A stretch of DNA of 64,000 nt, taken from Microvirga vignae (GTDB lineage Bacteria > Pseudomonadota > Alphaproteobacteria > Rhizobiales > Beijerinckiaceae). Made by a program: the position numbers and the translations under genes. The notes beneath the pieces are model-generated. The model did no database searches and was not told the DNA's origin. It saw only the letters and a list, made by a program, of their open reading frames with translations. The stretch spans positions 124,001 to 188,000 of the forward strand of contig NZ_LCYG01000016.1 in the NCBI RefSeq assembly GCF_001017175.1, given 5' to 3'. How positions within the stretch are numbered: position 1 is the first letter of the stretch; every line of letters begins with the position of its first letter. Below, piece after piece: positions 43,793 through 52,347 of this stretch.

Positions 43793-45388
43793 ATGGTCAC
43801 TTCTGGTCCTCAGTCCCCTCGCGCAACACCACGCACGATCAAGGTCAGGCACGGTGGTTCCCTGGTGCTGCTTCGCAACGGCAGGCAGCTCTTTGCCATG
43901 GTCCGTTCCTATCTCTGGTCAGCCATGGCGGTTGGCCTTGCGGCAGGTATTGGGCTTGCGCTGACGTCTCTGGTTCGCCTGCCCAACGTCTCGATGGTCT
44001 TTCTCCTGGCGGTCCTGTTCTCGGCGGCCCGCTTCGGAATATGGCCTGCCCTCGTCTCATCGGGATTGTCGTTTCTCGCCTACAACTTCTTCTTCATCGA
44101 GCCGCTTCATACGTTTTCCGTCACTGAGCCCCACGAACTGCTCGCCCTTCTGGTGCTGTTGGTCGCCGCGGTTCTGACCTCGACAATTGCCGGCCAGGCC
44201 AGGGAACAGGCGAGACGGGCAGCCGAGCGGGATTTGGCTTCCCAGCGCCTATACAAGTTCGCCCGGCGCCTCTCGGCGCTCGCCGATCCGCGATCCGTTG
44301 TCGATCATGCGGCCATCCAGGCTCACGGCGACCTGCATCATCCCTGTGTGATCCTGCTCTCCGAGAGAGGATCGCTCGAGATCGCGGCAGCTTGGCCGCC
44401 CGAAGACAGCCTCGATCCGGAAGCGCGATCGGCCGCGCAAATCGCACTTGCGAAGGGCGAGGCGACTGGTTCGGGGACAGCGCATTGTGAGACCGTGCCA
44501 TGGCTCTTTCTGCCGCTCCGGGCACCGGAGGGCGCTATCGGCGTGATTGGCGTCGCCCAACCAGGTAACGCCTCCCTGGATCCCGAGACGCGGACTTTGT
44601 TCGAAACGGTTGCCGAGCTGACGGCAACGGCTCTGGAGCGGGCTCGTCTCGGCCAAGAGATCTCCGCGGCACGGACAGCCGCCGAGGCTGAGCGGGTCCG
44701 CAACACTCTGCTGGCATCGATCAGTCACGACTTCCGTACGCCTCTGGCGTCCATCCTGGGGGCGGCAACCAGCTTGATCGAATATGGCGCCCGACTGCCG
44801 GAGCAGGCCCGTCGTGATTTGCTGGTCCAGGTGAAGGATGAGGCCGAGCACCTCGATGGCATGGTCCGCAATCTTCTCGCGATGACTCGCGTGGAAGCAG
44901 GGGCGCTCGAGCTCAACCGGGACTGGGTGGATCTTCAGGAGCTGTCCGACAGAGCTGTGGTCGTGGCCAAGCGGCGGGGCGCCTTACAGGCCTTCGATGT
45001 CCGCGTCGAGAAGGGGCTTCCGTTCGTCTTTGCCGATCCCATTCTGTTGGATCAGGTTCTGGCCAACGTGGTCGGCAATGCCATCCAGCATGCCGGCTCT
45101 GCCGACCGGATCATCCTTGAGGCCAAGCGCGAAGACCATGAGGTCGTCCTTTCCGTAACCGATAGCGGACCTGGAATTGCATCAGAGGTTTTGCCACGTA
45201 TCTTTGAAAAGTTCGCGCGGGCGTCGCGGTCAAGCGGCGATGCCGGAGAGGGAACAGGGCTCGGCCTGGCGATCGTCAAAGGAATCGTCGAGGCTCATCA
45301 GGGCACTGTCGCGGCCTCCAGCCCTGTTGCAGATGGCCATGGGAGCCGAATAGAAATCAGGCTACCGCTTCCGAAGGAAGACACATGA
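43793..45388 (+). CDS. kdpD: KdpD-like sensor histidine kinase lacking N-terminal domains, 531 aa
   Basis: Present are a DUF4118 membrane block (about 40-140, with VFLLAVLFSAARFGIW and YNFFFIEPLHTF), a GAF-like domain (150-290), HisKA with His312 in SISHDFRTPLAS, and the ATPase part (NVVGNAIQHA, DSGPGIASEVLPRIFEKF, GTGLGLAIVKG). Full KdpD has about 380 more residues with the KdpD and Usp domains that sense potassium; these are absent, and an integrase remnant lies just before the start. It overlaps kdpE by four bases. It may still phosphorylate KdpE, but without the normal potassium sensor; short DUF4118 kinases also exist, so truncation is likely, not proven. Confidence 0.85.
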   Translation: MVTSGPQSPRATPRTIKVRHGGSLVLLRNGRQLFAMVRSYLWSAMAVGLAAGIGLALTSLVRLPNVSMVFLLAVLFSAARFGIWPALVSSGLSFLAYNFFFIEPLHTFSVTEPHELLALLVLLVAAVLTSTIAGQAREQARRAAERDLASQRLYKFARRLSALADPRSVVDHAAIQAHGDLHHPCVILLSERGSLEIAAAWPPEDSLDPEARSAAQIALAKGEATGSGTAHCETVPWLFLPLRAPEGAIGVIGVAQPGNASLDPETRTLFETVAELTATALERARLGQEISAARTAAEAERVRNTLLASISHDFRTPLASILGAATSLIEYGARLPEQARRDLLVQVKDEAEHLDGMVRNLLAMTRVEAGALELNRDWVDLQELSDRAVVVAKRRGALQAFDVRVEKGLPFVFADPILLDQVLANVVGNAIQHAGSADRIILEAKREDHEVVLSVTDSGPGIASEVLPRIFEKFARASRSSGDAGEGTGLGLAIVKGIVEAHQGTVAASSPVADGHGSRIEIRLPLPKEDT

Positions 45389-46077
45389 CCCATCCAGCTC
45401 GCGTCCTTGTCATCGACGATGAGCCGGCCATCCACCGGTTTCTCACGCCAGCCTTGCTGGCCAACGATTATGCAGTGCTCAAAGCCGAGAAGGGCAGCGA
45501 TGCTCTCCGGCAGATTGCGGCAGATGCACCCGACATCGTCGTTCTCGATCTTGGCCTCCCGGACATGGACGGCAAGGATCTCATCACACGGGTGCGTGAA
45601 TGGTCCGACGTGCCGATCATCGTTCTCTCTGCACGGGATCGGGAGGCTGAGAAGATTGCCGCTCTCGATTGCGGCGCGGACGATTTCGTCAACAAGCCAT
45701 TCGGCGTCGGCGAGCTGATGGCCCGCCTGCGCACCGCATTGCGCCATCGTATGCAGCGTCGGGGCGAGACGCCGGTCGTGAGCGTCGGGGGCCTGGAAAT
45801 CGATGTCCCGCGCCGGCGAGTGACCTGGCAGAGAAGCGAGGTGAGCCTCAGCCCGAAAGAGTTCGATCTTCTCGCGTTCCTGGCGCGCCATGCGGGCAAG
45901 GTCGTGACCCACCGTCAGATCCTGACTGCCGTCTGGGGACCGGCCCATGAGCATGACACTCAATATCTGCGCGTTTATGTCGGCCAGCTCAGGCAGAAGA
46001 TCGAGCCGAACCCGTCAGATCCCTGCTTTATCCTAACGGAACCCGGCATCGGCTACCGCCTTCTCGACATGACCTGA
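45385..46077 (+). CDS. kdpE: KdpE response regulator (OmpR family), 230 aa
   Basis: Receiver domain with phospho-acceptor Asp55 (IVVLDLGLPDMDG), Asp11-Asp12, and Lys104 (NKPFGVGE); the C-terminal winged helix has VSLSPKEFDLLAFLARHAGKV and TQYLRVYVGQLRQKIE. It overlaps kdpD (ATGA) and is the second gene of this unit. In most bacteria it activates kdpFABC, which is not here; an 11-base direct repeat just downstream is a possible target ahead of kup. Confidence 0.95.
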   Translation: MTHPARVLVIDDEPAIHRFLTPALLANDYAVLKAEKGSDALRQIAADAPDIVVLDLGLPDMDGKDLITRVREWSDVPIIVLSARDREAEKIAALDCGADDFVNKPFGVGELMARLRTALRHRMQRRGETPVVSVGGLEIDVPRRRVTWQRSEVSLSPKEFDLLAFLARHAGKVVTHRQILTAVWGPAHEHDTQYLRVYVGQLRQKIEPNPSDPCFILTEPGIGYRLLDMT

Positions 46078-46093
46078 GTGGCGACAGGTCTGC

Positions 46094-46114
46094 CGTCTTT
46101 ATATCGTCTTTATA
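46094..46114 (+). promoter_or_regulatory. Putative KdpE site (11-base-period direct repeat)
   Basis: CGTCTTTATA occurs exactly at 46094-46103 and 46105-46114, a period of 11 bases, one helical turn, as in OmpR-family boxes. It lies 17 bases after the kdpE stop and about 135 bases before the next gene. Assignment to KdpE is inference from position and T-rich character. Confidence 0.5.
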
Positions 46115-46248
46115 CTGGGCCTCTCACTTCCATATCGCATTTTTATGCGAGCCGGATCATGTCTCTGCCCAACGGGTCAGGGCTGGTCAGTCGCGTCCGC
46201 AGGAACGGATGAACCGGCACCCATCCTGATCCACTTGGGACAGCCGGA

Positions 46249-46704
46249 ATGTGGCTTCAGCGAAATCAGGTACGGGATCTCCGCGCTCTCTTGCTGCGGA
46301 TCGAGGCGGCGTCCGAACCGACGAGCCGGATTGTGGACGAGATTCTTCATCGTGCCTGCCCTCGACTGAAGGGTGCGCCTCAGCCTCACAGCCTCGTGCA
46401 GCGTCTGATCGAAGTGGAGGCCTGGGTCGACCTGGGCTTCTGGCTGATCGGATGGGAGCTGCCGGATTGGATGATCCATCGGCTTTCATGCGATGACAGA
46501 CGTTGGAACTGCGCGATTTGTGTGCGCGGTCTGGCGATTAACTGGGTCGAGGATATGGCTGAATTTCAGCACGACAATCCGGCTCTGGCGATTTTCGGCG
46601 CTCTCGTCCAAGCCCAGATCCAAAAGATGCAGGGACATGCTCCTAGCAACGTCACCCCGTTCAGACGGATGGAAGGCGACGGAATAAGTCTTCTGAAAAG
46701 GTAG
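46249..46704 (+). CDS. Hypothetical protein, 151 aa
   Basis: A compact protein with aromatic-rich core (LGFWLIGWELPDWMIHRLSC, AICVRGLAINWVEDMAEF) and a helix at the N-terminus; ends APSNVTPFRR plus a charged tail. No domain recognised, no signal peptide. Its stop is nine bases before the kup start and it is downstream of the KdpE-like repeat, so it is probably in the kup operon. The start codon has only a weak ribosome site. Confidence 0.55.
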   Translation: MWLQRNQVRDLRALLLRIEAASEPTSRIVDEILHRACPRLKGAPQPHSLVQRLIEVEAWVDLGFWLIGWELPDWMIHRLSCDDRRWNCAICVRGLAINWVEDMAEFQHDNPALAIFGALVQAQIQKMQGHAPSNVTPFRRMEGDGISLLKR

Positions 46705-46712
46705 AGAGATAG

Positions 46713-48629
46713 ATGACCGTAGCGGCTTCCAGCGAGCCCCGTTCCACGGAACCGGCAGTTCAGACCCGACCTCATGGTTCCAGCTTTTGGATGCTGACCC
46801 TCGGGACGCTCGGCGTCGTCTATGGCGACATCGGCACGAGCCCTCTCTACGCGCTCAAGGAGTCGCTCTCCGCTGCTGCTGCGGGTGGAATCGTCACGCG
46901 CGAGATGGTGTTCGGCATCGTGTCTCTCATCTTATGGGCGCTGATCTTCATCGTCACAATCAAATACGTGCTGTTCATCCTGCGCGCCGACAACAATGGC
47001 GAAGGCGGTACGCTCACGCTCATGGCGTTGGCTCAGAAGGCCATGGGGCACAATGTGCTCCTGATCACCTTGCTGGGCATGGGTGGCGCCGCCTTGTTCT
47101 ACGGCGATGCCATCATCACGCCGGCGATCTCCGTGCTCTCCGCCGTTGAAGGCCTCACGGTCGCGAGCCCAGCCTTCAAGCATTACATCCTGCCGCTCAG
47201 CCTGGCGATCATGGTCGGCCTGTTCGCAGTGCAGAGCCATGGCACGGCCCGCGTTGCGGCCTGGTTCGGACCGATCACGGCGGTCTGGTTCATTCTCATG
47301 GCTCTGGGCGGGCTTATTCATATCACAGACGATCCGAGCATTCTCGCCGCGATCAGCCCGACCCATGGCATAGCGTTTCTGACCACCCACGGTACGGCAG
47401 GCCTGTTCGCTCTCGGTGCGGTCTTTCTCGCCGTAACCGGCGCTGAAGCGCTCTATGCCGATATGGGCCATTTCGGGCGGCGGCCGATCCAGACGGCGTG
47501 GATGGGGCTCGTTCTGCCATGCCTCGCCTTGAACTATGTCGGCCAGGGCGCGCTGCTTCTCGATGATCCGACCAAGATCGAGAACCCCTTCTTCCTGCTT
47601 TATCCCGAATGGGCGCTGCTCCCGATGATCGGCATGGCAACGATTGCCACCATCATCGCGAGCCAGGCGGTCATCACGGGTGCCTTCTCCATTACGCAAC
47701 AGGCGATCCAGCTCGGACTTTTGCCGCGCATGGAGATCCGCTGGACATCCGAGACCGAGAAGGGGCAGATCTACGTGGCCAAGGTGAACTACCTGCTGCT
47801 GCTCGCAGTGGTCTTCCTGGTAATCACCTTCAAGAGTTCCAGCGCCTTGGCGCACGCTTACGGCATTGCCGTCACGGGCACGATGGTGGTGACTGCCATC
47901 ATGGCTTTCTTCGTGGTCCGGCGATTCTGGAAATGGCCGCTTTGGCTTGCCGTCGTCGTCACCGCGCCGTTTCTGCTGGTCGATACGATCTTCTTGGCGG
48001 CCAATGCGCTCAAGATCCCAGAAGGCGGCTGGATGCCTCTGTTCGTGGGCGGGCTGCTCGTCATGCTCATGATGACGTGGCGTGGCGGCGCCCGCATTCT
48101 GTCCGAGAAAACCCGGAAAGCCGATGTTCCTCTGCTTGAACTCATCGGCATGCTGCAAAAAAGCCAACCCTATCAGGTCAAGGGAACCGCTGTGTTCATG
48201 ACGAGCGATCCGGAAACAGCGCCTGCTGCACTTCTGCACAATCTCAAGCACAACAAGGTGCTGCATGAGCAGAACGTGATCCTGACGGTCAGGACCGAAG
48301 ATGCGCCACGCATTTCCGACGAGGAGCGTGTGCGAATCGCACACCTCGGCGGCTCGTTCTGGCGCGCGAGCATGACCTTTGGCTACATGGAGTCGCCAAA
48401 CATTCCGCGAGGCCTAGCCTTGCTTCGGAAACAGGGGTTCAAGTTTGACATTATGACAACATCGTTCTTTGTCTCGCGCCGCTCGATCCGGCCTTCGGTC
48501 CATGGCGGCATGCCCTACTGGCAGGACAAACTGTTCATCAGCCTTGCCAAGTCGGCGAGCGACGCCACCGACTTCTTCCAGATTCCAACAGGGCGCGTGG
48601 TGGAAGTTGGAACGCAGGTCTCTGTCTGA
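46713..48629 (+). CDS. kup: Kup-family potassium uptake permease, 638 aa
   Basis: About 12 hydrophobic spans occupy residues 20-440, with the family signature [17 protein letters not shown] near the N-terminus and [21 protein letters not shown], and a soluble C-terminal domain ([22 protein letters not shown]). It brings K+ into the cell with H+ symport, mostly at low pH. Its place right after kdpDE and the KdpE-like box suggests that the two-component pair controls this transporter in place of the Kdp pump. The start ATG has AAAAGGTAGAGAG before it. Confidence 0.97.
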   Translation: MTVAASSEPRSTEPAVQTRPHGSSFWMLTLGTLGVVYGDIGTSPLYALKESLSAAAAGGIVTREMVFGIVSLILWALIFIVTIKYVLFILRADNNGEGGTLTLMALAQKAMGHNVLLITLLGMGGAALFYGDAIITPAISVLSAVEGLTVASPAFKHYILPLSLAIMVGLFAVQSHGTARVAAWFGPITAVWFILMALGGLIHITDDPSILAAISPTHGIAFLTTHGTAGLFALGAVFLAVTGAEALYADMGHFGRRPIQTAWMGLVLPCLALNYVGQGALLLDDPTKIENPFFLLYPEWALLPMIGMATIATIIASQAVITGAFSITQQAIQLGLLPRMEIRWTSETEKGQIYVAKVNYLLLLAVVFLVITFKSSSALAHAYGIAVTGTMVVTAIMAFFVVRRFWKWPLWLAVVVTAPFLLVDTIFLAANALKIPEGGWMPLFVGGLLVMLMMTWRGGARILSEKTRKADVPLLELIGMLQKSQPYQVKGTAVFMTSDPETAPAALLHNLKHNKVLHEQNVILTVRTEDAPRISDEERVRIAHLGGSFWRASMTFGYMESPNIPRGLALLRKQGFKFDIMTTSFFVSRRSIRPSVHGGMPYWQDKLFISLAKSASDATDFFQIPTGRVVEVGTQVSV

Positions 48630-48708
48630 ACCAAGGGCGATCTTCAGGGGCAACAGACGGGATCTTCTTTAACGGGTCTGATAGTCCGGCACGACGAGCG
48701 CAATTGCT

Positions 48709-49440
48709 CTACTGCCTCACGTAACCCGGATACCGAGCGCTGATCTCGCCCACATGGGAGAGGGTGCCGGAGAGGTGGTCGCGCAGATGCTGCTGCGCCT
48801 CGTCGGGTTTGCCGTCGGCGATGGCCTGCACGATCAACTTATGATGCCGCACGATGCCTTCTATCTTGCCGGGCGTCGGCAGGTAGAGGCGCCGAAGTCG
48901 GTCGATGTGCCCGCTGCGGCTGCGCACGAGCAGCCAGAGATCATGCATCTGGGCGGCTTCATAAAGGTGCCGGTGAAAGTCCTGATCCGCGGCCTCGAAA
49001 GCCTGCAGGTCGTTGGCCTCCATCAGGGCCTGCTGCTGTGCGACGATACCCTTGAGCCGCGCGACCAGCCTTGTGTCGGGGTTCAAGGCCAAGCTGCGGA
49101 CGATCTCAAGCTCCAGGGAGCGTCGCAGGAAGTGGGCCTGCTGAGCGAGCGTGAGGTCGATGGGGCTGACCACTGTCGCATGTTGCGGAAAGACGTCCAC
49201 AAGGCCTTCCTCCTCGAGCCGCATCAGGGCGTCGCGAATGGGCGTGGAGCTGACCCCGAACTGCGCGGCAAGCGTCGTCCGGGACAGGGTGGTGCCCGGC
49301 GTCAGCTCCAAGGACAGGATCGCCTCCCTCAAGCGCTCGAAAACCTGAGGAGCCGCCTGACGGCCACGCTCCAGGCGCTCCGGGGTTTGGAGAGGAACTT
49401 GATGTTTCAATGCTGATTTTGACAGCGACATTCTGAACAA
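48709..49440 (-). CDS. GntR/FCD transcriptional regulator, 243 aa
   Basis: A GntR winged helix (APQVFERLREAILSLELTPGT, LAAQFGVSSTPIRDALMRLEEEGL) is followed by an FCD ligand domain (FLRRSLELEIVRSL, FEAADQDFHRHLYEAAQ, HHKLIVQAIADGKPDEAQQHL) with the His residues of the metal site. It is divergent to the sugar-acid transport and catabolism operon and very likely controls it through the palindrome at 49485. Ligand probably the transported acid. Confidence 0.92.
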   Translation of the reverse strand: MFRMSLSKSALKHQVPLQTPERLERGRQAAPQVFERLREAILSLELTPGTTLSRTTLAAQFGVSSTPIRDALMRLEEEGLVDVFPQHATVVSPIDLTLAQQAHFLRRSLELEIVRSLALNPDTRLVARLKGIVAQQQALMEANDLQAFEAADQDFHRHLYEAAQMHDLWLLVRSRSGHIDRLRRLYLPTPGKIEGIVRHHKLIVQAIADGKPDEAQQHLRDHLSGTLSHVGEISARYPGYVRQ

Positions 49441-49484
49441 CCCGACTTGTCCGTTGAGTTTCTATAGCATACTTGCGAGCCGTG

Positions 49485-49500
49485 CACTAATGCATTAGTG
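49485..49500. promoter_or_regulatory. Perfect 16-base palindrome CACTAATGCATTAGTG in the divergent promoter
   Basis: Both halves CACTAATG and CATTAGTG are exact. It lies 45 bases from the regulator start and 74 bases from the operon start, so it can serve both promoters. It is the likely operator of the FCD regulator. Confidence 0.7.
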
Positions 49501-49573
49501 TATGAGTTGCCGGAACGGAAGTGCCGGATCATCCCGAAGCCCCCATGAAGAGGGGCCACCCTGAGGAAATACC

Positions 49574-50593
49574 ATGAAGAAGCAGATGAGGCGCCTTGGC
49601 GCCGGTATTGCGGCTGCCGTTGGATTGCTTGCTCTCGCAGGCACCGCCCAGGCTCAGCAAAAGACCGAAATCTCCATCACCCGTCAGCCCGGCATTCTCT
49701 ATTTGCCGACGCATATCATTGAAAAGCAGCAGCTGATCGAGAAGCATGCGGCAAAACTCGGGTTGCCGGAACTCAAGACCAAATGGGTAACCTTCAGCGG
49801 CGGTGGTGCGCAGACCGATGCGCTTCTGTCCGGCGGCGTCGACATGGTGAATACCGGCGTCGGCAACCTGCTCCTCCTGTGGGATCGCACCAAAGGCGGC
49901 GTGAAGGGAATCGTGGCGACATCCGCGCAGCCGCTGGCCCTCGTGACGCACGATCCCAAGATCAAGTCGCTCAAGGATTTCGCCCCTGGCGACAAGATCG
50001 CGGTGCCGACCGTGAAGGTCTCGACCCAGGCCATTCTGCTGCAGATGGCGAGCGCAAAGGAGTTCGGTGAGGATCAGTGGTCGAAGCTCGATGCCAATAC
50101 GGTGCAGCTCGGTCATCCCGATGCCGTCGTGGCCATGACGAACCCGCAGCACGAGGTCAAGAACCACTTCGCCGCGCCGCCTTTCCAGTACATCGAGATG
50201 AAGACGGTGCCGAATGCGCGCATCATCCTGCAATCGCCCGATATCATCGGCGGGCCGCTGACCCAGGGCCAGTTCTTCACCACCACCAAGTTTGCCGAGG
50301 CCAATCCGAAAGTGATCGAGGCGGTTCGCGCCGCGTCGAAGGAGGCGCAGGATTTCATCCGCACAAACACCAAGGAAGCCGTCGATATCTACAAGGAGAT
50401 CACCGGCGACAAGACGAGCCCCGAGGATCTGCTCGCCTGGCTCAAGGAGCCAGGCATGATGGAGTGGAATCTTCAGCCGCAGGGCACGATGAAGTTCGCC
50501 GAGCACCTCCACAAGATCGGCACGCTCAAGACGAAGCCCTCGTCCTGGAAGGATTTCTACCTGCCGATCGCGCATGATCTGAACGGCAACTGA
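49574..50593 (+). CDS. ABC transporter substrate-binding protein, NMT1/SsuA-like, 339 aa
   Basis: Signal peptide at 8-28 (GAGIAAAVGLLALAGTAQAQ), then the periplasmic NMT1/THI5-like fold: ISITRQPGILYLPTHIIEKQQL, FSGGGAQTDALLSGGVDMVNTGVG, ATSAQPLALVTHDPKI, VPTVKVSTQAILLQM. First gene of the operon after the GntR operator. It captures the substrate in the periplasm for the ATPase and permease that follow. SsuA/Tau-like proteins usually bind sulfonates or taurine; the catabolic genes here suggest another substrate. Confidence 0.93.
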   Translation: MKKQMRRLGAGIAAAVGLLALAGTAQAQQKTEISITRQPGILYLPTHIIEKQQLIEKHAAKLGLPELKTKWVTFSGGGAQTDALLSGGVDMVNTGVGNLLLLWDRTKGGVKGIVATSAQPLALVTHDPKIKSLKDFAPGDKIAVPTVKVSTQAILLQMASAKEFGEDQWSKLDANTVQLGHPDAVVAMTNPQHEVKNHFAAPPFQYIEMKTVPNARIILQSPDIIGGPLTQGQFFTTTKFAEANPKVIEAVRAASKEAQDFIRTNTKEAVDIYKEITGDKTSPEDLLAWLKEPGMMEWNLQPQGTMKFAEHLHKIGTLKTKPSSWKDFYLPIAHDLNGN

Positions 50594-50658
50594 TTGAGCC
50601 CGTGCGCCCCGAGACAGCACGGGGCGCACCACCACCATTTCATTTCAGGTCTTCATTC

Positions 50659-51420
50659 ATGTCCGCTCTTCTCGATGTCAGTGGCGTGACGCTGCGCTAC
50701 AAAACGCCCAGCGTTCTCGTGACGGCGACCGACAGGGTCAGCTTCCAGGTCAATCAATCGGACCGCTTCGTTCTGCTGGGACCCTCCGGCTGCGGCAAGT
50801 CCACGCTTCTCAAGGCCGTCGGCGGCTATTTGCACCCGAGTGAAGGCAAGATCCGCATCAAGGGCCGCGAGGTCACGGAGCCCGGGGCGGACCGGATGAT
50901 GGTGTTTCAGGAATTCGACCAGCTTCTGCCGTGGAAGACGGTGCTGGAGAACGTGATGTTCCCGCTTCTCGTGGCGCGCAAGCTGCCGCGCAAGGAGGCG
51001 GAGGACAGGGCAAAGGCCTATATCGAGAAAGTCAATCTCACCCGCGCCATCAACTCCTATCCGCACACCCTCTCGGGCGGCATGAAGCAGCGCGTGGCGA
51101 TTGCCCGCGGCATGGCGATGGAGCCGGACATCCTGCTGATGGACGAGCCGTTCGCGGCGCTCGACGCCCTCACCCGCCGCACCTGTCAGGATGAGCTTTT
51201 GCAATTGTGGGAAGACACGAAATTCACCGTGCTCTTCGTCACCCACTCGATTGCGGAAGCGATCAAGATCGGCAACCGCATCCTGCTTCTCTCGCCCCAT
51301 CCCGGCCGCGTGAAGGCCGAGGTCAACGACGTGGACCGCGTCTCGCCGACCGATGGCAGCGCGGGCCAGCTCGAGAAACACATCCACGAACTCCTCTTCG
51401 CGGAAGAAGGCGCACATTAG
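50659..51420 (+). CDS. ABC transporter ATP-binding protein, NitT/TauT type, 253 aa
   Basis: Walker A LLGPSGCGKSTLLKAVGG, the Q-loop MMVFQEFDQLLPW, signature LSGGMKQRVAIARGMAMEPDILLMDEPFAALD with Walker B, and HSIAEAIKIGN. It energises the transporter with the binding protein and permease. ATG at 50659 is preferred to the longer frame from 50602. The permease start lies two bases after the stop. Confidence 0.95.
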   Translation: MSALLDVSGVTLRYKTPSVLVTATDRVSFQVNQSDRFVLLGPSGCGKSTLLKAVGGYLHPSEGKIRIKGREVTEPGADRMMVFQEFDQLLPWKTVLENVMFPLLVARKLPRKEAEDRAKAYIEKVNLTRAINSYPHTLSGGMKQRVAIARGMAMEPDILLMDEPFAALDALTRRTCQDELLQLWEDTKFTVLFVTHSIAEAIKIGNRILLLSPHPGRVKAEVNDVDRVSPTDGSAGQLEKHIHELLFAEEGAH

Positions 51421-51422
51421 GG

Positions 51423-52295
51423 ATGACGCTCATGAGCAACGCACAGATCGTGATGCGCGCCGAGACTACGCCGGCGCAGGCCTCGACGAGCGAGGTGGAG
51501 CGCAAGCTCAGCACCCTGGAGCTCGCCTGGGGCAACGGCTTCGTCCGCAAGACGGCGATCATCATTTTTCTCGGGATCGTCTGGGAAATCTACGGACGCT
51601 ATCTTGACAACCCGCTTCTCTTCCCGACTCTTCTCGACACCCTGTCCACCATGGTCGACCGGGTTGCGGACGGCACGATTCCGCTGCGTGCCTGGACGTC
51701 GCTGAAGGTTCTGCTGATGGGCTACGCCTCCGGCGTTACCATCGCGTCGGTTCTGACGATCCTTGCCATCAACACGCGCATCGGCACGGACTTCCTCGAG
51801 ACGATGACGGCAATGTTCAACCCGCTGCCGGCCATCGCGCTTCTGCCGCTCGCGCTGATCTGGTTCGGCCTCGGCAACGGCAGCCTCGTCTTCGTTCTCA
51901 TCCACTCCGTTCTCTGGGCCGTGGCGCTCAACACCCATTCGGGCTTCCTCGGCGTGTCGCAGACCTTGCGCATGGTGGGGCGCAACTACGGACTGAAAGG
52001 TCTGTCCTACGTGTTCAAGATCTTGGTGCCGGCGGCCTTCCCGTCGATCCTCACCGGATTGAAGATCGGCTGGGCCTTTGCCTGGCGTACCCTGATTGCA
52101 GCGGAGCTCGTCTTCGGCGTGTCATCAGGGCAGGGCGGTCTTGGCTGGTTCATCTTCGAGAACCGCAACCTGCTCGACATTCCGTCCGTCTTCGCTGGGT
52201 TGCTCACCGTCATCATCATCGGTCTTGTCGTCGAGAACCTGATCTTCAGGACGATCGAGCGCAAGACCATCAGGAAATGGGGACTCCAGAGCTGA
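51423..52295 (+). CDS. ABC transporter permease, SsuC/TauC-like, 290 aa
   Basis: Six or so membrane spans, with the inner-membrane coupling segment FLGVSQTLRMVGRNYGLKGLSYVFKILVPAAFPSIL, and WFGLGNGSLVFVLIHSVLW. The first ATG at 51423 or the second at 51432 could be the start. It is the third gene of the operon. The transmembrane topology matches the NitT/TauT subfamily. Confidence 0.93.
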   Translation: MTLMSNAQIVMRAETTPAQASTSEVERKLSTLELAWGNGFVRKTAIIIFLGIVWEIYGRYLDNPLLFPTLLDTLSTMVDRVADGTIPLRAWTSLKVLLMGYASGVTIASVLTILAINTRIGTDFLETMTAMFNPLPAIALLPLALIWFGLGNGSLVFVLIHSVLWAVALNTHSGFLGVSQTLRMVGRNYGLKGLSYVFKILVPAAFPSILTGLKIGWAFAWRTLIAAELVFGVSSGQGGLGWFIFENRNLLDIPSVFAGLLTVIIIGLVVENLIFRTIERKTIRKWGLQS

Positions 52296-52347
52296 GCTAT
52301 CGCTCGGCTCCGTCACCCCTCGCGATCTATTGAACAGGTATCCATCC

